Shown here: positions 44,944-53,822 of the stretch, in pieces
Layout: each line of letters begins with the position of its first letter
Numbering within the stretch: the first letter of the stretch is position 1
NCBI RefSeq assembly: GCF_003856835.1
Contig: NZ_CP034145.1
Coordinates: 1,054,001 to 1,118,000, forward strand
Reading direction: 5' to 3'
Length of the DNA: 64,000 nucleotides
From: Haloplanus aerogenes
GTDB lineage: Archaea; Halobacteriota; Halobacteria; Halobacteriales; Haloferacaceae
Notes under the pieces: model-generated
Seen by the model: the letters and a program-made list of their open reading frames with translations, nothing else
Database searches by the model: none
Told to the model about the DNA's origin: nothing
Program-made: the position numbers and the translations under genes

Positions 44944-45372
44944 ATGAGCATTCGCAGCGACGTGGCGCCGAGTACGCTCCCGGTCGAGTTGCTGGAGGAG
45001 GGCGTGCAGGTCGAGTATCTGGACGGGCGGACGACGCTGTATCGGGGCGTCCCCCAGAAAGCCGAGGAGACGCTCACCACCGCGCCGGGCAAGGAGGTCC
45101 ACGTCCTCGTGACCAACCCCGAGGGGACCGAAGGCGTGATGATGTACGTCAACGACCGCAAGACCCACGACGACATTCTGGAGTCGACCGGCGTGGGGCG
45201 AATCGTTCTCGACGGTGGCGAGGCCGAGGAGATTTTCCCGGGCGTCACCGTCGCCACGCCGGACGGGATGCGGTGTCGGATTCAGGCCGACCTCGATGTC
45301 GCACGCGGCCGCGTGTTCGTCTTCGTCGAAGACGACTGGGGCGAACAGTCCTACGAACTGGTCGAGAAGTAG
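44944..45372 (+). CDS. DUF5796 family haloarchaeal protein
   Basis: 142 residues, conserved in haloarchaea: VELLEEGVQVEYLDGRTTLYRGVPQK, EVHVLVTNPEGTEGVMMYVNDRKTHDDIL and RCRIQADLDVARGRVFVFVEDDWGEQSYELV. It is likely all-beta and soluble. No known activity. The stop TAG lies directly next to the stop of the small zinc-finger gene on the other strand. Confidence 0.85.
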   Translation: MSIRSDVAPSTLPVELLEEGVQVEYLDGRTTLYRGVPQKAEETLTTAPGKEVHVLVTNPEGTEGVMMYVNDRKTHDDILESTGVGRIVLDGGEAEEIFPGVTVATPDGMRCRIQADLDVARGRVFVFVEDDWGEQSYELVEK

Positions 45373-45513
45373 CTACTGCAGATACGACGGATCGGCGCTG
45401 TCGTCGTCGCAGTTGTCCTCGTGTTGTTTGGCGTCCTCTTTGGAATCGAAGAGCATTCCACAGATCTCACACTCGTACCACGTCATGCCGTCCCGCTCGG
45501 TCGTGGTCACCAT
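45373..45513 (-). CDS. 46-residue zinc-finger protein
   Basis: A protein too short for usual gene calling: 46 residues, core WYECEICGMLFDSKEDAKQH followed by EDNC, a Cys2-His-Cys zinc-finger layout, and an acidic tail. Small zinc-finger proteins of this size are common and conserved in haloarchaea. Its stop meets the DUF5796 stop. Function could be nucleic-acid or protein binding; only the fold is supported. Confidence 0.75.
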   Translation of the reverse strand: MVTTTERDGMTWYECEICGMLFDSKEDAKQHEDNCDDDSADPSYLQ

Positions 45514-45561
45514 GCGTGTACGTGGACGAGCGGGGGCTAAAACCGTTGCCCCGATGACGAG

Positions 45562-46893
45562 TTATCCGTTCTGCTCGAACGGATCGACGAGTTCGATCGT
45601 CTCGGCGCGGTCGGGACCGACGCCGACGGCGTAGATGGGGGCGCCAACCTCGTCGCTCAGGTAGTCGAGATACGTGCGCGCGGCGTCGGGCAGGGCGTCG
45701 TACCCCTCGTCGGCGACGCCCGCCCAGTCGACTTCCGGCCACGGTTCGAACTCCTTCAGGATCGGCTCGCAGTCCGCCCAGCGCTCGGTCGTCGCGGGCA
45801 TCGTCTCCAGACGCTCGCCGTCGAGGTCGTAGGCGTCGCCGACCTTCACCTCGTCCAGTCCCGCGAGCACGTCGAGGTGGTTGACGGCGATGCCGGTGAA
45901 GCCGCTCGCCCGGGCCGCGTGGCGGAGCATCGGTACGTCGAGCCATCCGATCCGCCGGGGGCGGCCGGTGACGGTCCCGAACTCGCCGCCCTTCTCGCGG
46001 ATGTAGTCGGCCAGATCCTCGTCCTCGCCGTCGAGTTCGGTCGGAAGCGGGCCGGTGCCGACACGGGAGAGGTAGGCCTTCACGATGCCGACCACCTCAC
46101 CCTGTCCGATCACCGTCGGGCCGACGCCCGTCCCCGTCGACGCGCCGCCGGCGGTGGGGTTGGAGGAGGTGACGTAGGGGTAGATGCCGTGGTCGATGTC
46201 GATGGAGGTACCCTGCGCCCCCTCGAACAGCAGGTTCGCGCCGTCGTCGAGTTCGTTTCCGAGGAAGTCGCCCGCGTTGACGGTCATGCCTTCCTCGTCG
46301 AGCCGGCGACCGACGGCCGCGAACTCCTCGTGGAGGGCGTCGATGTCGAACTCCTCACCGGTCTCCATGCCGAACACGTCTTCGACCACCGCGCGCTTCT
46401 GCGGGACGACGTACTCCAGTCGGTCCCGGAGCACGTCGGGGTCGAGCAGGTCGCCGACACGAATCCCGCGGCGGCCGACCTTGTCCTCGTAGGTCGGGCC
46501 GATACCGCGGCCCGTCGTGCCGGCTTCCAGATCGTCGTCGCTCTTGGCTTCCTCCTCGATGCCGTCGAGGACGCGGTGGTACGGCATGATCACGTGCGCG
46601 CGTCGTGCGACGCGCACGTCGGGGTCGAGTCCCCGCTCGCGGAGCGTGTCGAGTTCGTCGAACAGCGTTCGCGGGTTGACCACACAGCCGTTGCCGAGTA
46701 TGCCCACCTTGTCGCGGATGGCGCCACTCGGCACCAAGGAGAGCTTGTACTCCTCGCCGCCCTCGACGACGGTGTGGCCGGCGTTGTCCCCGCCCTGGTA
46801 CCGGACCACGATGTCGGCGTTCCCACCCCACAGGTCGACGAGGGCCCCTTTGCCCTCGTCGCCGAGCTGGGATCCGACGATGGTGACAGTCAT
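45562..46893 (-). CDS. purA: Adenylosuccinate synthase
   Basis: A 443-residue PurA. The N terminus SQLGDEGKGALVDL and GGDNAGHTVV are the GTP-binding and IMP-binding signatures; the catalytic Asp is in GDEGKG, and LFEGAQGTSIDIDHGIYPYV is typical of the family. It joins IMP and aspartate with GTP, the first step from IMP to AMP. It is transcribed singly on the minus strand. The 238-base region to the next gene carries only the promoter of the divergent gene. Confidence 0.97.
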   Translation of the reverse strand: MTVTIVGSQLGDEGKGALVDLWGGNADIVVRYQGGDNAGHTVVEGGEEYKLSLVPSGAIRDKVGILGNGCVVNPRTLFDELDTLRERGLDPDVRVARRAHVIMPYHRVLDGIEEEAKSDDDLEAGTTGRGIGPTYEDKVGRRGIRVGDLLDPDVLRDRLEYVVPQKRAVVEDVFGMETGEEFDIDALHEEFAAVGRRLDEEGMTVNAGDFLGNELDDGANLLFEGAQGTSIDIDHGIYPYVTSSNPTAGGASTGTGVGPTVIGQGEVVGIVKAYLSRVGTGPLPTELDGEDEDLADYIREKGGEFGTVTGRPRRIGWLDVPMLRHAARASGFTGIAVNHLDVLAGLDEVKVGDAYDLDGERLETMPATTERWADCEPILKEFEPWPEVDWAGVADEGYDALPDAARTYLDYLSDEVGAPIYAVGVGPDRAETIELVDPFEQNG

Positions 46894-47095
46894 ATCCGAC
46901 CGGGGATTTCATCCCACTCGCTAAACCGATTACGATACGTTCACGACGATCGCGACTGCACACGACCGGCAAGAGCATCGATAGACTGCGGCGTCGACGG
47001 GAGCACACACTGCCGATTCCGCCGCGACCCGAAGCGTTAACTACTCTCACTCCGGACCAGTAAGTGATCGTTTTCGGCCGCCGGGCCTCACAGCA

Positions 47096-47106
47096 ACTTT
47101 TAAAAC
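47096..47106 (+). promoter_or_regulatory. TATA box of the gene at 47132
   Basis: CTTTTAAAACC, centred 30 bases before the ATG at 47132. The rest of the 46894-47131 gap shows nothing that I recognise. Confidence 0.55.
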
Positions 47107-47131
47107 CTGCAACGACAAGTTAACAAGTGTC

Positions 47132-47437
47132 ATGATAGACAGGCTCGAGAAAGAAGTCGATATGCTCGAACGTCATCTTCAGGTGCTGAAGATGGTCATC
47201 GGGAACGAACCCATCGGCATCGTGAAGATGTCCAACGAGACGGGATACCCGCATCACAAGGTCCGCTACTCGCTTCGCGTCCTCGAGGAGGAGAACCTCA
47301 TCGAACCGTCGAGTCAAGGGGCCATCACCACCGAAGACACGGCCGACTTCGTCGACGAACTCGACGACAAAATCGACGCCATCGTCGAGAAACTCGACTC
47401 GATGAAGATCGAAGAGACGGCCGAAATCCAGAGCTAG
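47132..47437 (+). CDS. Small conserved winged-helix transcriptional regulator
   Basis: 101 residues. A short coiled coil (IDRLEKEVDMLERHLQVLKM) is followed by a winged-helix body (IGIVKMSNETGYPHHKVRYSLRVLEEENLIEPS), then an acidic C-terminal helix. Conserved in haloarchaea as far as I recall. Its promoter TATA is at 47097. Its last 4 bases overlap the convergent gene at 47434. Confidence 0.8.
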   Translation: MIDRLEKEVDMLERHLQVLKMVIGNEPIGIVKMSNETGYPHHKVRYSLRVLEEENLIEPSSQGAITTEDTADFVDELDDKIDAIVEKLDSMKIEETAEIQS

Positions 47438-49311
47438 AGATCCGGGACGGTCAAGGAGAAGTCCCCGTCTCGTGCCTCGACCAGACAGAGATGGAACCCG
47501 GACTTACGTGAGAGTTTCACGTAGCTCTTCCGCGAACTCCGACTGAACAGGCCGCCCCGGGTGGCGTCGACTGCGACTTCCATCGCGTCGGCGTCGAAGA
47601 AACTCGTCGTCACGACGAACGCGGCGGCAAAGGAGGGCACCGCCTCACTCACCGACTGCGCCCCGTCGAGCAGCGATCGGATCGTCTCCGCGTGGGTCGG
47701 ATCGCGCGAGTTATCGAACGACGCTGCGAACAGCGGATTCCCCATCTTGTCTCGAAACACCACATCGAACGTCACCGTGGTCGCCTCCGTCTCGCCCTGA
47801 CCGTCTTCGACGGTCACGTCGATCTCGCCATCGAGGTCGATCCGGTCGACCTCCTCGATGGCGTCGTACAGTTTCGACAGGTCCGCGCGGGTGTCGGTCC
47901 GCCGGATATCGTATGTCACCGAGGTCAACAGCCACAGCGCGAACTGGTGTTCCGTCGTGTCCCGGAGGAACGACTCGAACGGCCGGCCGTCGACCTGTAC
48001 CCCCTCGCTCTCGAATCCGGTGTGGTAGTCGAGACGGAGGTTCTTGCGGAGGTCCTCCTCCGAGATGCGTCCCTCGGCGGCGCGTTCGAGCGTGCCGTCC
48101 GCCTTGTTCTCGTAGCGGACGAACAGGTTCGTCCCCGCGAGTGCCTCGTCGGTATCGAGCGTCGATGTGGGCGTGGCGTCCGCGTCGGCTTCGAGCCGTT
48201 CGATCTCGTCTTCCAGCGTCTCGACCCGCTCGCGGAGGCGGTCGACCTCCTCGCGGTAGTCGTCGCGTTCGGCCGCGATCCGGTCGCGCTCTGCCTCTAG
48301 CTCCGCTTTCGCGGTCCGAACGTCGTCGAGTTCCTGCCGGAGGCGGTCGAGTTCGTCGCTGTCGATGTCGGTCGCCGTCTCCGTCTCCGTCTCCGAGTCG
48401 CCAGCGGTCTCGGCGGCCGGCGACGTGTCGTCGGTGTCGGCATCCTCGGTAGCGACATCGTCGCTGTCGGCTTCCGGTTCGGTCGACGCGCCATCGGACG
48501 ACTCGTCCTCGTCGGTCGCGTCGACCGTCACGTCCGTATCGCTCGACGACGACGGCTGCTCGGTGGCTCCCGTCATGTCCAGTTCGCTGAACTCGGCGTC
48601 CGGCGTCGCCGTGTCCGACCCGTCGCCGGCCGCCTCGACGCCGTCGTTCGCGGCGTCCGATTTCGGGGTCGATGTCTCCTCCGAAGTCGACGTGTCGTCG
48701 GTCTCGGTTCCGGCGTCGGATGCGACAGCGACGGCGGTGTCGCTGTCGTCCGGTTCGGGCGCCGAGTCCGGCCGTTCCGGCAACTCCACCACCTCGATAT
48801 CGGCGTCGACGACGGAGTAGATGCCCACCTCGTCGGCGGCGCGTTCGAACGCCTCGTCGCCGGAGAGCAGGCGGCGGTTGTTCCCCACGAACGCCACGGG
48901 GAGCGACCGGCCACCGTAGTAGACGACGTAGTAGTCGCCCGAGAGCACGTTCTCGGAGAGTTCGACGTAGCCGACGAAGTTGCCCGACGAGAGGGTGTCG
49001 TCGATCTCGGCGAGCGGGGTGTCGTTCGAGTAGTACTGCCCCCGCACCTCGCCCCCGCGGGCCTGCATGGCGTAGAGGAGCGGCAGCGACAGGTCGGGTG
49101 CCGTGTGAGCGGTCAGCGAGGCGTCCTCGAAGTCGTCGATGTCGCCGTCGAAGATCCCGACGAAGCGACCGTTGAGGACGAACGCCCACGCCGTCCCGTC
49201 GGTGACGGCGCCCGAAAACGACTCGTCGGCCAGCTCGTACAGCCCACTGACGCCATCCGAGACGGGGCGGGTTCCCCACTCGGTCACCGCGTCGAGAATC
49301 TCGCCGTCCAT
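47434..49311 (-). CDS. Large acidic haloarchaeal protein with coiled coil (uncharacterised)
   Basis: 625 residues from the ATG at 49311. The N-terminal 190 residues form a domain (WAFVLNGRFVGIFDGDI, LLYAMQARGGEVRGQYYSN, DYYVVYYGGRSLPVAFVG), the middle (190-330) is a low-complexity acidic Ser/Thr linker, about 330-390 is a coiled coil (LRQELDDVRTAKAELEAERD), and the C-terminal part (VTYDIRRTDTRADLSKLYDAI to the end) is a second folded domain. I do not recognise a family with function. The longer frame to 49455 is not supported. It is convergent with the small regulator. Confidence 0.8.
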   Translation of the reverse strand: MDGEILDAVTEWGTRPVSDGVSGLYELADESFSGAVTDGTAWAFVLNGRFVGIFDGDIDDFEDASLTAHTAPDLSLPLLYAMQARGGEVRGQYYSNDTPLAEIDDTLSSGNFVGYVELSENVLSGDYYVVYYGGRSLPVAFVGNNRRLLSGDEAFERAADEVGIYSVVDADIEVVELPERPDSAPEPDDSDTAVAVASDAGTETDDTSTSEETSTPKSDAANDGVEAAGDGSDTATPDAEFSELDMTGATEQPSSSSDTDVTVDATDEDESSDGASTEPEADSDDVATEDADTDDTSPAAETAGDSETETETATDIDSDELDRLRQELDDVRTAKAELEAERDRIAAERDDYREEVDRLRERVETLEDEIERLEADADATPTSTLDTDEALAGTNLFVRYENKADGTLERAAEGRISEEDLRKNLRLDYHTGFESEGVQVDGRPFESFLRDTTEHQFALWLLTSVTYDIRRTDTRADLSKLYDAIEEVDRIDLDGEIDVTVEDGQGETEATTVTFDVVFRDKMGNPLFAASFDNSRDPTHAETIRSLLDGAQSVSEAVPSFAAAFVVTTSFFDADAMEVAVDATRGGLFSRSSRKSYVKLSRKSGFHLCLVEARDGDFSLTVPDL

Positions 49312-49354
49312 TTGTGTAGGATTGGACGAAAGCGAGCCAAATACTTTCCGGCGG

Positions 49355-49576
49355 CTACTCCTCGAATTGGATCGAGATCCGCCGACGCTCCCCGTCGACG
49401 TACTTGTACCGTTCGTCGGGAGCCTCGTCCTCGGCCTGCTGGTGGGAGCCGTCACAGAACGGGTAGGACTCGCTCAGCCCGCACAGACAGATCGCCACGT
49501 CGCCTTTCTCGTCGTCGATGTCCTCGGGGGTGATGATCTTCGGCCCGGTCGCAGTGTGTGTGACCTCGCGTGCCAT
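49355..49576 (-). CDS. CDGSH iron-sulfur domain protein
   Basis: 73 residues. CLCGLSESYPFCDGSH carries the Cys-Cys-Cys-His ligands of the CDGSH 2Fe-2S cluster. There is no membrane segment, so it is a soluble single-domain form. The adjacent start regions do not suggest an operon. Redox or cluster-transfer roles are known for the family. Confidence 0.93.
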   Translation of the reverse strand: MAREVTHTATGPKIITPEDIDDEKGDVAICLCGLSESYPFCDGSHQQAEDEAPDERYKYVDGERRRISIQFEE

Positions 49577-49626
49577 ACCGTCCGGTCGACGGCCGATCCC
49601 TTACGTGCTGGGAAACGGAGGGTTGC

Positions 49627-49854
49627 CTAGTGCTTGTGCGTGAAGAGCAGCGGGCTCCCTTCGTGGACGGTGACGCAGATGTCGAGCGGTTCGATCTGTT
49701 CGAGGCTGGTCTCCTGATTTTTACACGCCACGAGGTCGTCGAACGGCTTCTCACACACTGGGCACGCGACCGAGACGGTGTTCTGGTAGAGTTTGATCTC
49801 GTCGTTTTCCTCACGGGGCGTAAGCGACGACACGAGTTGCTCGAAGTCCTCCAT
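49627..49854 (-). CDS. Small CxxC protein, flagella-cluster-like
   Basis: 75 residues. CPVCEKPFDDLVAC and an ending LFTHKH resemble small haloarchaeal proteins sometimes annotated as flagella cluster proteins. The start at 49854 (MEDFEQLVSSL) was chosen because the longer frame lacks similarity. A zinc or iron site is likely from the Cys pairs; the function is unknown. Confidence 0.75.
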   Translation of the reverse strand: MEDFEQLVSSLTPREENDEIKLYQNTVSVACPVCEKPFDDLVACKNQETSLEQIEPLDICVTVHEGSPLLFTHKH

Positions 49855-49999
49855 ACGCACGACTGTCGCGTGAGACCACATAAATTTACGGCGGCAGGGG
49901 CTGCCGGATCGACCGTCTGCTCGTACGGTCGGCTGTACGTCGATAGGGAGGTTCGCCACCCGAGGTGGCGAAATCGTGAAACAGGAACAGCCGACGGCG

Positions 50000-50851
50000 T
50001 CAGGCGCCGAGTTGCGCCCCGGCGTACAGCACCACGACGAGGAAGATCCAGACGGCGTCGACGAAGTGCCAGTACATCGAGACGGTGCTCACGGAGACGT
50101 GCCGCTCGGCGGAGTACTGTCCCGCGAGCGCACGGATCGTGACGATGGCGAGGAGCGCACCGCCGAGCGAGACGTGGAGGCCGTGGAGACCGGTCAGACC
50201 GTAGAAGGCCGAGCCGAACAGCCCCGAGGTGACCGTGAATTCGGAGTGAACGATGAACTCGTAGTACTCGTACACCTGCCCGCCGATGAACACCACGCCG
50301 AGGACGAGCGTGGCCAGCAGACCGAGGACGAACTTCCGGCGGTCGTTGTTCCGGATGGCGACGTGTGCCCAGTGGAGCGTCACACTCGACGCCACCAGGA
50401 TCGCGGTGTTGATGAGGACGAGCGAGCCCAGCAGGTGCGGGAGTTCACCCGGCGGCCACGTGCCCGCGCGGATGAAGAAGTAGTACGTGAAGCCCGCACC
50501 GAAGGTGGCGAGTTCGGAGCCGAGGAAGGCGATCATCCCCCAGCGGAGCGCCTTCGCGCTCGTCTCGTTGCTGCCGCGCGACCAGAACTCGGAGACGAAC
50601 GCGTGGTACAGCCAGCCGTACAGGCCGAGGAGGAACGTGCCGACGCTCGCCGCTCCGAGCATGGGGGCGAACATCGGGCTGATCGTCGAATCCGGCCCGC
50701 CTGCGACGATGTACAGGGCGGCCGCGAGATAGAGGCCACCTGCGCCCAGTGCCGTGATGAACGGCCACCAACTCGCCTCGCCGAACCCTCGCGGCCAGTC
50801 TTCGACGGCCGGAAGGTGATGTCCGTGATCGTCACCGTGATCCGTACTCAT
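50000..50851 (-). CDS. coxC: Cytochrome c oxidase subunit III (heme-copper oxidase)
   Basis: 283 residues with about seven membrane segments. The family patterns WWPFITALGAGGLYLA, YHAFVSEFWSRG, WGMIAFLGSELATFGAGF (with the conserved Glu), GLTGLHGLHVSLGGALLA and YWHFVDAVWIFLVVVLY identify subunit III. It has an unusual extended His-rich acidic N terminus (HGDDHGHH). The start at 50851 was preferred to a longer frame to 50953. No other oxidase subunit lies next to it, so the rest is elsewhere. The next gene is divergent. Confidence 0.93.
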   Translation of the reverse strand: MSTDHGDDHGHHLPAVEDWPRGFGEASWWPFITALGAGGLYLAAALYIVAGGPDSTISPMFAPMLGAASVGTFLLGLYGWLYHAFVSEFWSRGSNETSAKALRWGMIAFLGSELATFGAGFTYYFFIRAGTWPPGELPHLLGSLVLINTAILVASSVTLHWAHVAIRNNDRRKFVLGLLATLVLGVVFIGGQVYEYYEFIVHSEFTVTSGLFGSAFYGLTGLHGLHVSLGGALLAIVTIRALAGQYSAERHVSVSTVSMYWHFVDAVWIFLVVVLYAGAQLGA

Positions 50852-50954
50852 ACCCCCCCGTTGCGATTCAACTACCAAAAATCCTCCCAACTGTCGCGGC
50901 GAGTCGGTTCCGGAAGCTACTCTACGGGGACTCCCCAACGGCGGCACGAACACG

Positions 50955-52349
50955 ATGGTCTCGGTATCGCCGCGCCCTCGTCACGTGGGCCGGACCGTTC
51001 TCACGCTCTCCCTCGCGCTCGCGACGTGGGTCGGCATCGCCGCCGCGCACACCGGCGGGCTCAGCGGTGCGACGCGGGACCCCCTCGCGATTCCGACGTG
51101 GCTGTTCTTGCTCACCGGCGGCGGCGTCGTCGGCGTCTCCTTCCTCCTCGCCAGTTTCGTCACCGACCGCCGCCTCGTCGCCGCCGTTCACGACTGGGGG
51201 CGTCACCTCCCAGCCCCCGGTCGCACCCTCCGCATCCTCGCCCGCGTCGGCGCGGTGACCCTCCTCGCCGTCACCGTCGCTGTCGGCTACCTCGGCCCCG
51301 CGACGGGCGTCCGAAACGTCGCCGTCCTCGTCGTCTGGGTGGCCTGGTGGGGCGGCTACGTCGCCTCGACGTACCTGTTCGGGAACACGTGGCCGACGCT
51401 CAGCCCCTTCCGCGCCGTCGCCGAACCCCTCCCGTCGCTCGACTACCCCTATCCCGACCGCCTCGGCGCGTGGCCGAGCGTCGCCGGCCTCCTCCTGCTC
51501 GTCTGGATCGAAGTCGTCACGCCACTCGCGGACGACCCGCGACTGCTCGCCACCGTGCTCGTGGCCTACACCGTCGTCACGCTCGCCGGCGCCGTCGCCG
51601 TCGGCGTCGACGACTGGTTCGACAACGTCGATCCCCTCGCCCGCGCGTTCCAACTGTACGGCCGCCTCGCCCCTGTCGGCGTCGACGACGGTCGTCTCCG
51701 CCTGCGCCTGCCGGGCGGCGCCCTCCCGGACACCGCCCTTCGCGGGCGTGACGACGTGGCCTTCGTCGTCACGCTGCTCTTCGTCACCACGTACGACGGC
51801 TTCGTCGCCACCGGGCCGTCGGCGAGCGGCGTCCGCGCCGTCGCCGACATCGGCGTCCCGCCGCTCGTCGTCTACCTCGGTGCCTACCTCGGCGGCGCCG
51901 CGCTGTTCTATCTTGCCTACCGCGCCGCGTCGCGCGTCGGCCGCCGCCGAGCGGAGACGTACCTCACGACCGACTACCTCGCCCGCCGGTTCGCCCCCGC
52001 GCTCCTCCCCATCGCTGCCGGCTACCACCTCGCGCACAACCTCGGCTCGGTGCTCGTCCTCTCACCCACGCTGGCGGCCGTCGGTGCCGCGCCGCTGTCG
52101 CCGCCGGCGTCGCCGCCCCAACTCGCCGGGCTGCCGTCGTGGTTCGGCGGCCTCGAACTCGCCTTCGTCCTCCTCGGCCACCTGCTCGCCGTCTGGGTGG
52201 CCCACGCCACCGCCTACGACTGCTTTCCCTCCCGCTTGCAGGCCGTGCGGAGCCAGTACGGCGTCACCGCCGTCATGGTCGGCTACACCATGCTCAGCCT
52301 CTGGATCGTCGCGGAACCGTACGTCGCACCACCCTTTATCGCGTCATGA
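50955..52349 (+). CDS. Polytopic membrane protein of unknown function
   Basis: 464 residues with about ten hydrophobic segments and a likely N-terminal signal-like segment (LTLSLALATWVGIAAAHTGG). Internal conserved-looking pieces are WAWWGGYVASTYLFGNTWPTLSPF and PIAAGYHLAHNLG, with a His pair. It is divergent from coxC, so an oxidase-assembly role is possible but only inferred. It overlaps the next gene by four bases (ATGA). Confidence 0.75.
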   Translation: MVSVSPRPRHVGRTVLTLSLALATWVGIAAAHTGGLSGATRDPLAIPTWLFLLTGGGVVGVSFLLASFVTDRRLVAAVHDWGRHLPAPGRTLRILARVGAVTLLAVTVAVGYLGPATGVRNVAVLVVWVAWWGGYVASTYLFGNTWPTLSPFRAVAEPLPSLDYPYPDRLGAWPSVAGLLLLVWIEVVTPLADDPRLLATVLVAYTVVTLAGAVAVGVDDWFDNVDPLARAFQLYGRLAPVGVDDGRLRLRLPGGALPDTALRGRDDVAFVVTLLFVTTYDGFVATGPSASGVRAVADIGVPPLVVYLGAYLGGAALFYLAYRAASRVGRRRAETYLTTDYLARRFAPALLPIAAGYHLAHNLGSVLVLSPTLAAVGAAPLSPPASPPQLAGLPSWFGGLELAFVLLGHLLAVWVAHATAYDCFPSRLQAVRSQYGVTAVMVGYTMLSLWIVAEPYVAPPFIAS

Positions 52350-52633
52350 CAGACTCCAGCCCCACACCCGACCCGACCGCCGACGCGCACGTGCCGCCGG
52401 ACGCGACTGCGCACGTCTGTGATCGGTGTGGCCGGCCGTTCGTCCACGAGACGCAACTGGCGCTCCACCGCGGACTCGATCACGCGGCCGACCTCACTGC
52501 CGAGGAACGCGAGGCCTACGAAGACGCCCACGACAAGGAAGTGGCCGACCTCCGGCGCTTCAGACTGCTGGCGCTCGCGGCGCTCGTGATCCTCTACTTC
52601 GGCTTTCTGATGACGTACGCGGTAGTGACCTAG
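52346..52633 (+). CDS. Zinc-finger protein with one membrane segment
   Basis: 95 residues. CDRCGRPFVHETQLALHRGLDH is a C2H2-type finger at residues 25-46, followed by a charged stretch and a hydrophobic helix (LLALAALVILYFGFLMTYAV). It starts within the stop of the upstream gene, so it is translationally coupled with the membrane protein. Confidence 0.8.
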   Translation: MTDSSPTPDPTADAHVPPDATAHVCDRCGRPFVHETQLALHRGLDHAADLTAEEREAYEDAHDKEVADLRRFRLLALAALVILYFGFLMTYAVVT

Positions 52634-52661
52634 AAGGGTGACCGCCGGGACATGGTCCGTC

Positions 52662-53735
52662 TCAGTCCGCGGAGCCGCTCGCTCGATGGAAGGGCTGGCC
52701 GGCGATATCCTCCCGGAGGTCGGCCAGCGAGTCGGACGAGGTGCCCGTCATCTCGGTGACGACGGCGAACACCTCCTGTCTCGAGATTTTGACGCCGGTG
52801 TCGGAGAGGGCGTCCTCGGGGCGCGCGAGCAGTTCGCGGAGCGTCCCGACCGCGAGCAGGAAGGGGATGGCCCACGCCGCGACGGTGTTGCCGTCGGTCG
52901 TCGGCACCGTCTCCAGATACGTCTGGGCGTCGTCGAGAAAGGACCGGGCGTGGCGGGCGGTGCGCCGGACGACGTTCGCCGCCCCCGACTCGTGTTCGGG
53001 GTCGACCACCGCGTCCTGCGGGACGCCCTCGGCGGCCAGCCACTCCGCCGGCAGGTAGACGTTGTCCTCCTCGGTGTAGTCGTCGTAGACGTCCTTGGCG
53101 ACGTTGACGAGCTGGAGCAAGAGGCCGAACTCCTCGGCGGTGTCGTAGAGGCGGGCGCGGCGGCCCTCGCTGAGGTCGCCACGCGCCAGCAGGTTGGTGA
53201 CCAGGTTGCCGACGGTGCCGGCGGCGTAGTAACAGTACTCCTCCAGTTCCTCGCGGGACTGGATGCGGAGCCCCCCCTCGTCGGCGTAGCGCTCGACGAA
53301 CATCGCCATCCCCTGCACGAGTTCGCGGGCGGGCGGTGTGACCGCCTCGCGCACGTCCTCGGGGAGCGCCCGGAAGGTTCGGACGATCCGTGGGGTGCTG
53401 GCGACGACCTCCCAGTCCTCGGTCCGGTCCTCGGGGGCGGGAAGCCACTCGTCGACCGCCGCCCGGAAGTCCTCGGTGTCGGTGTCGTCGTCGGGATCGA
53501 GCATTCGGTCGTACTTGCGGAGGAGGCGGGCCTGTTCCGTCGGCGGGATGTGGTCCGCGTCCTCGACGGTATCGGGCACGCGACAGAGGAGGTAGCCGAT
53601 ACAGATGTACGACGCCATCGGTTCGTCGAGCACGTCGACGGTCAACGCAAACGTTCGGGAGACACCCTGCACCGCCTCGTGACACCATTCGAGGTCGGCC
53701 CGGTCACCGGGAGGTCTAGCTGCGTGTCGAGACAT
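52662..53735 (-). CDS. Squalene/phytoene synthase family enzyme
   Basis: A 357-residue prenyltransferase. The two Asp-rich motifs are present: DTVED at 55-59 and DVYDD at 215-219, along with SRTFALTV and YCYYAAGTVGNLVTNLL. The enzyme condenses two farnesyl or geranylgeranyl diphosphates; in haloarchaea a member with DTVED followed by this Tyr-rich region is more often squalene synthase than phytoene synthase. No carotenoid genes are adjacent. The large open frame on the opposite strand (52638-53822) is a shadow. Confidence 0.85.
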   Translation of the reverse strand: MSRHAARPPGDRADLEWCHEAVQGVSRTFALTVDVLDEPMASYICIGYLLCRVPDTVEDADHIPPTEQARLLRKYDRMLDPDDDTDTEDFRAAVDEWLPAPEDRTEDWEVVASTPRIVRTFRALPEDVREAVTPPARELVQGMAMFVERYADEGGLRIQSREELEEYCYYAAGTVGNLVTNLLARGDLSEGRRARLYDTAEEFGLLLQLVNVAKDVYDDYTEEDNVYLPAEWLAAEGVPQDAVVDPEHESGAANVVRRTARHARSFLDDAQTYLETVPTTDGNTVAAWAIPFLLAVGTLRELLARPEDALSDTGVKISRQEVFAVVTEMTGTSSDSLADLREDIAGQPFHRASGSAD

Positions 53736-53822
53736 TCGGAGCGGTTGCGGGTTACGACCGAGGGGTTAAAAAGTCTCGTGGGCGATTCTGGCGGGAATCG
53801 GCGTCGGAAAGCCACAAATCGT

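Noticed and set aside
52638-53822. Long plus-strand open frame upstream of the LEA protein
   Set aside because: It is the opposite strand of the squalene/phytoene synthase gene, Asp/Glu/Val/Arg-rich with no family similarity; high GC makes such long frames common.
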